Assembly (NCBI GenBank): GCA_026984275.1
Contig: JALSSM010000036.1
Span: forward strand, 1-5,202
DNA from: Gammaproteobacteria bacterium
GTDB lineage: Bacteria; Pseudomonadota; Gammaproteobacteria; CAJXQU01
Direction: 5' to 3'
Length of the DNA: 5,202 nucleotides
This document shows, piece after piece, positions 5,198 to 5,202 of this stretch. The notes beneath the pieces are model-generated. The model saw only the letters and a list, made by a program, of their open reading frames with translations. It did not search any database and was not told the DNA's origin. A program made the position numbers and the translations under genes. Position 1 is the first letter of the stretch. Every line of letters starts with the position of its first letter.

Positions 5198-5202
5198 AAG
5201 AA

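Larger units (their letters stand above)
4840..5202 (+). other. Long structured leader of the gene beyond the right edge
   Basis: No long gene occupies this stretch. It holds several hairpins: ATCAC/GTGAT (4886-4901); GTACTC/GAGTGC around AAA (4906-4920); CTGC/GCAG with a UUC loop near 5059-5069; an 11-bp stem with one mismatch whose loop is ATTTAA (about 5088-5115); and GTACCAT/ATGGTAC (5121-5148), which continues inward with a TGCC/GGCG stem and a GGGT loop. No U-tract follows any of them. I compared it by eye with common riboswitch cores (glycine, TPP, FMN, cobalamin, SAM, c-di-GMP) and found no match. A small ORF overlaps the right half, so some of the structure could be coding sequence. 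Confidence 0.35.

Noticed and set aside
4840..5202. Retron-type non-coding RNA before a reverse transcriptase
   Set aside because: A long folded leader before a gene invited the idea, but no pair of long a1/a2 inverted repeats flanks it; the only end-to-end match is a short AT-rich stretch (about 4977-4985 with 5183-5192). The next gene is not visible.
4840..5202. Glycine, TPP, FMN, cobalamin or c-di-GMP riboswitch
   Set aside because: The conserved core motifs of these families were looked for by eye and not found.

Overview
The window looks like a chromosomal housekeeping segment of a gammaproteobacterium, probably a marine or host-associated lineage of the Oceanospirillales/Pseudomonadales type. 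The reasons are moderate-to-low GC with AT-rich intergenic DNA, an E. coli-length PurF of 505 residues, and the gene order (cvpA?)-purF-metZ, which is known from Pseudomonas relatives. The exact genus cannot be fixed from the sequence. No mobile element, CRISPR array, tRNA or rRNA was seen.

Layout. Bases 1-33 hold the last ten codons of an upstream gene, by position probably cvpA. purF (37-1554, GTG start) follows. The 179-bp gap after purF is the best-supported regulatory element in the window: a sigma-70-like promoter (perfect TTGACA at 1576), then a SAM-II riboswitch aptamer (about 1609-1663) beginning at the predicted transcription start, then a Rho-independent terminator (1670-1702), then metZ (1734-2906). 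The last strand of the aptamer can alternatively pair with the 5' arm of the terminator, so the leader reads as a complete SAM-controlled transcription attenuator for metZ. metZ and a class V aminotransferase (3096-4466, minus strand) converge on a hairpin-rich 189-bp gap.

The last 736 bases (4467-5202) contain no long gene. They hold the divergent control region between the aminotransferase and a gene that must begin just past the right edge, since a strong ribosome binding site, AGGAGG, ends five bases before the window stops. In between are a CRP-like site placed for a class II promoter of the aminotransferase, an 18-bp operator-like palindrome, a nested AT-rich inverted repeat, a rightward promoter near 4805-4833, and a long leader of about 360 nt with several hairpins. 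A 53-codon small ORF (5014-5175) lies in that leader and could encode a small peptide co-transcribed with the next gene.

How the parts work together. PurF catalyses the first committed step of purine synthesis. MetZ makes homocysteine for methionine and hence S-adenosylmethionine, and SAM feeds back on metZ through the riboswitch. The aminotransferase is a separate unit of uncertain substrate, and the right-hand leader belongs to an unseen gene.
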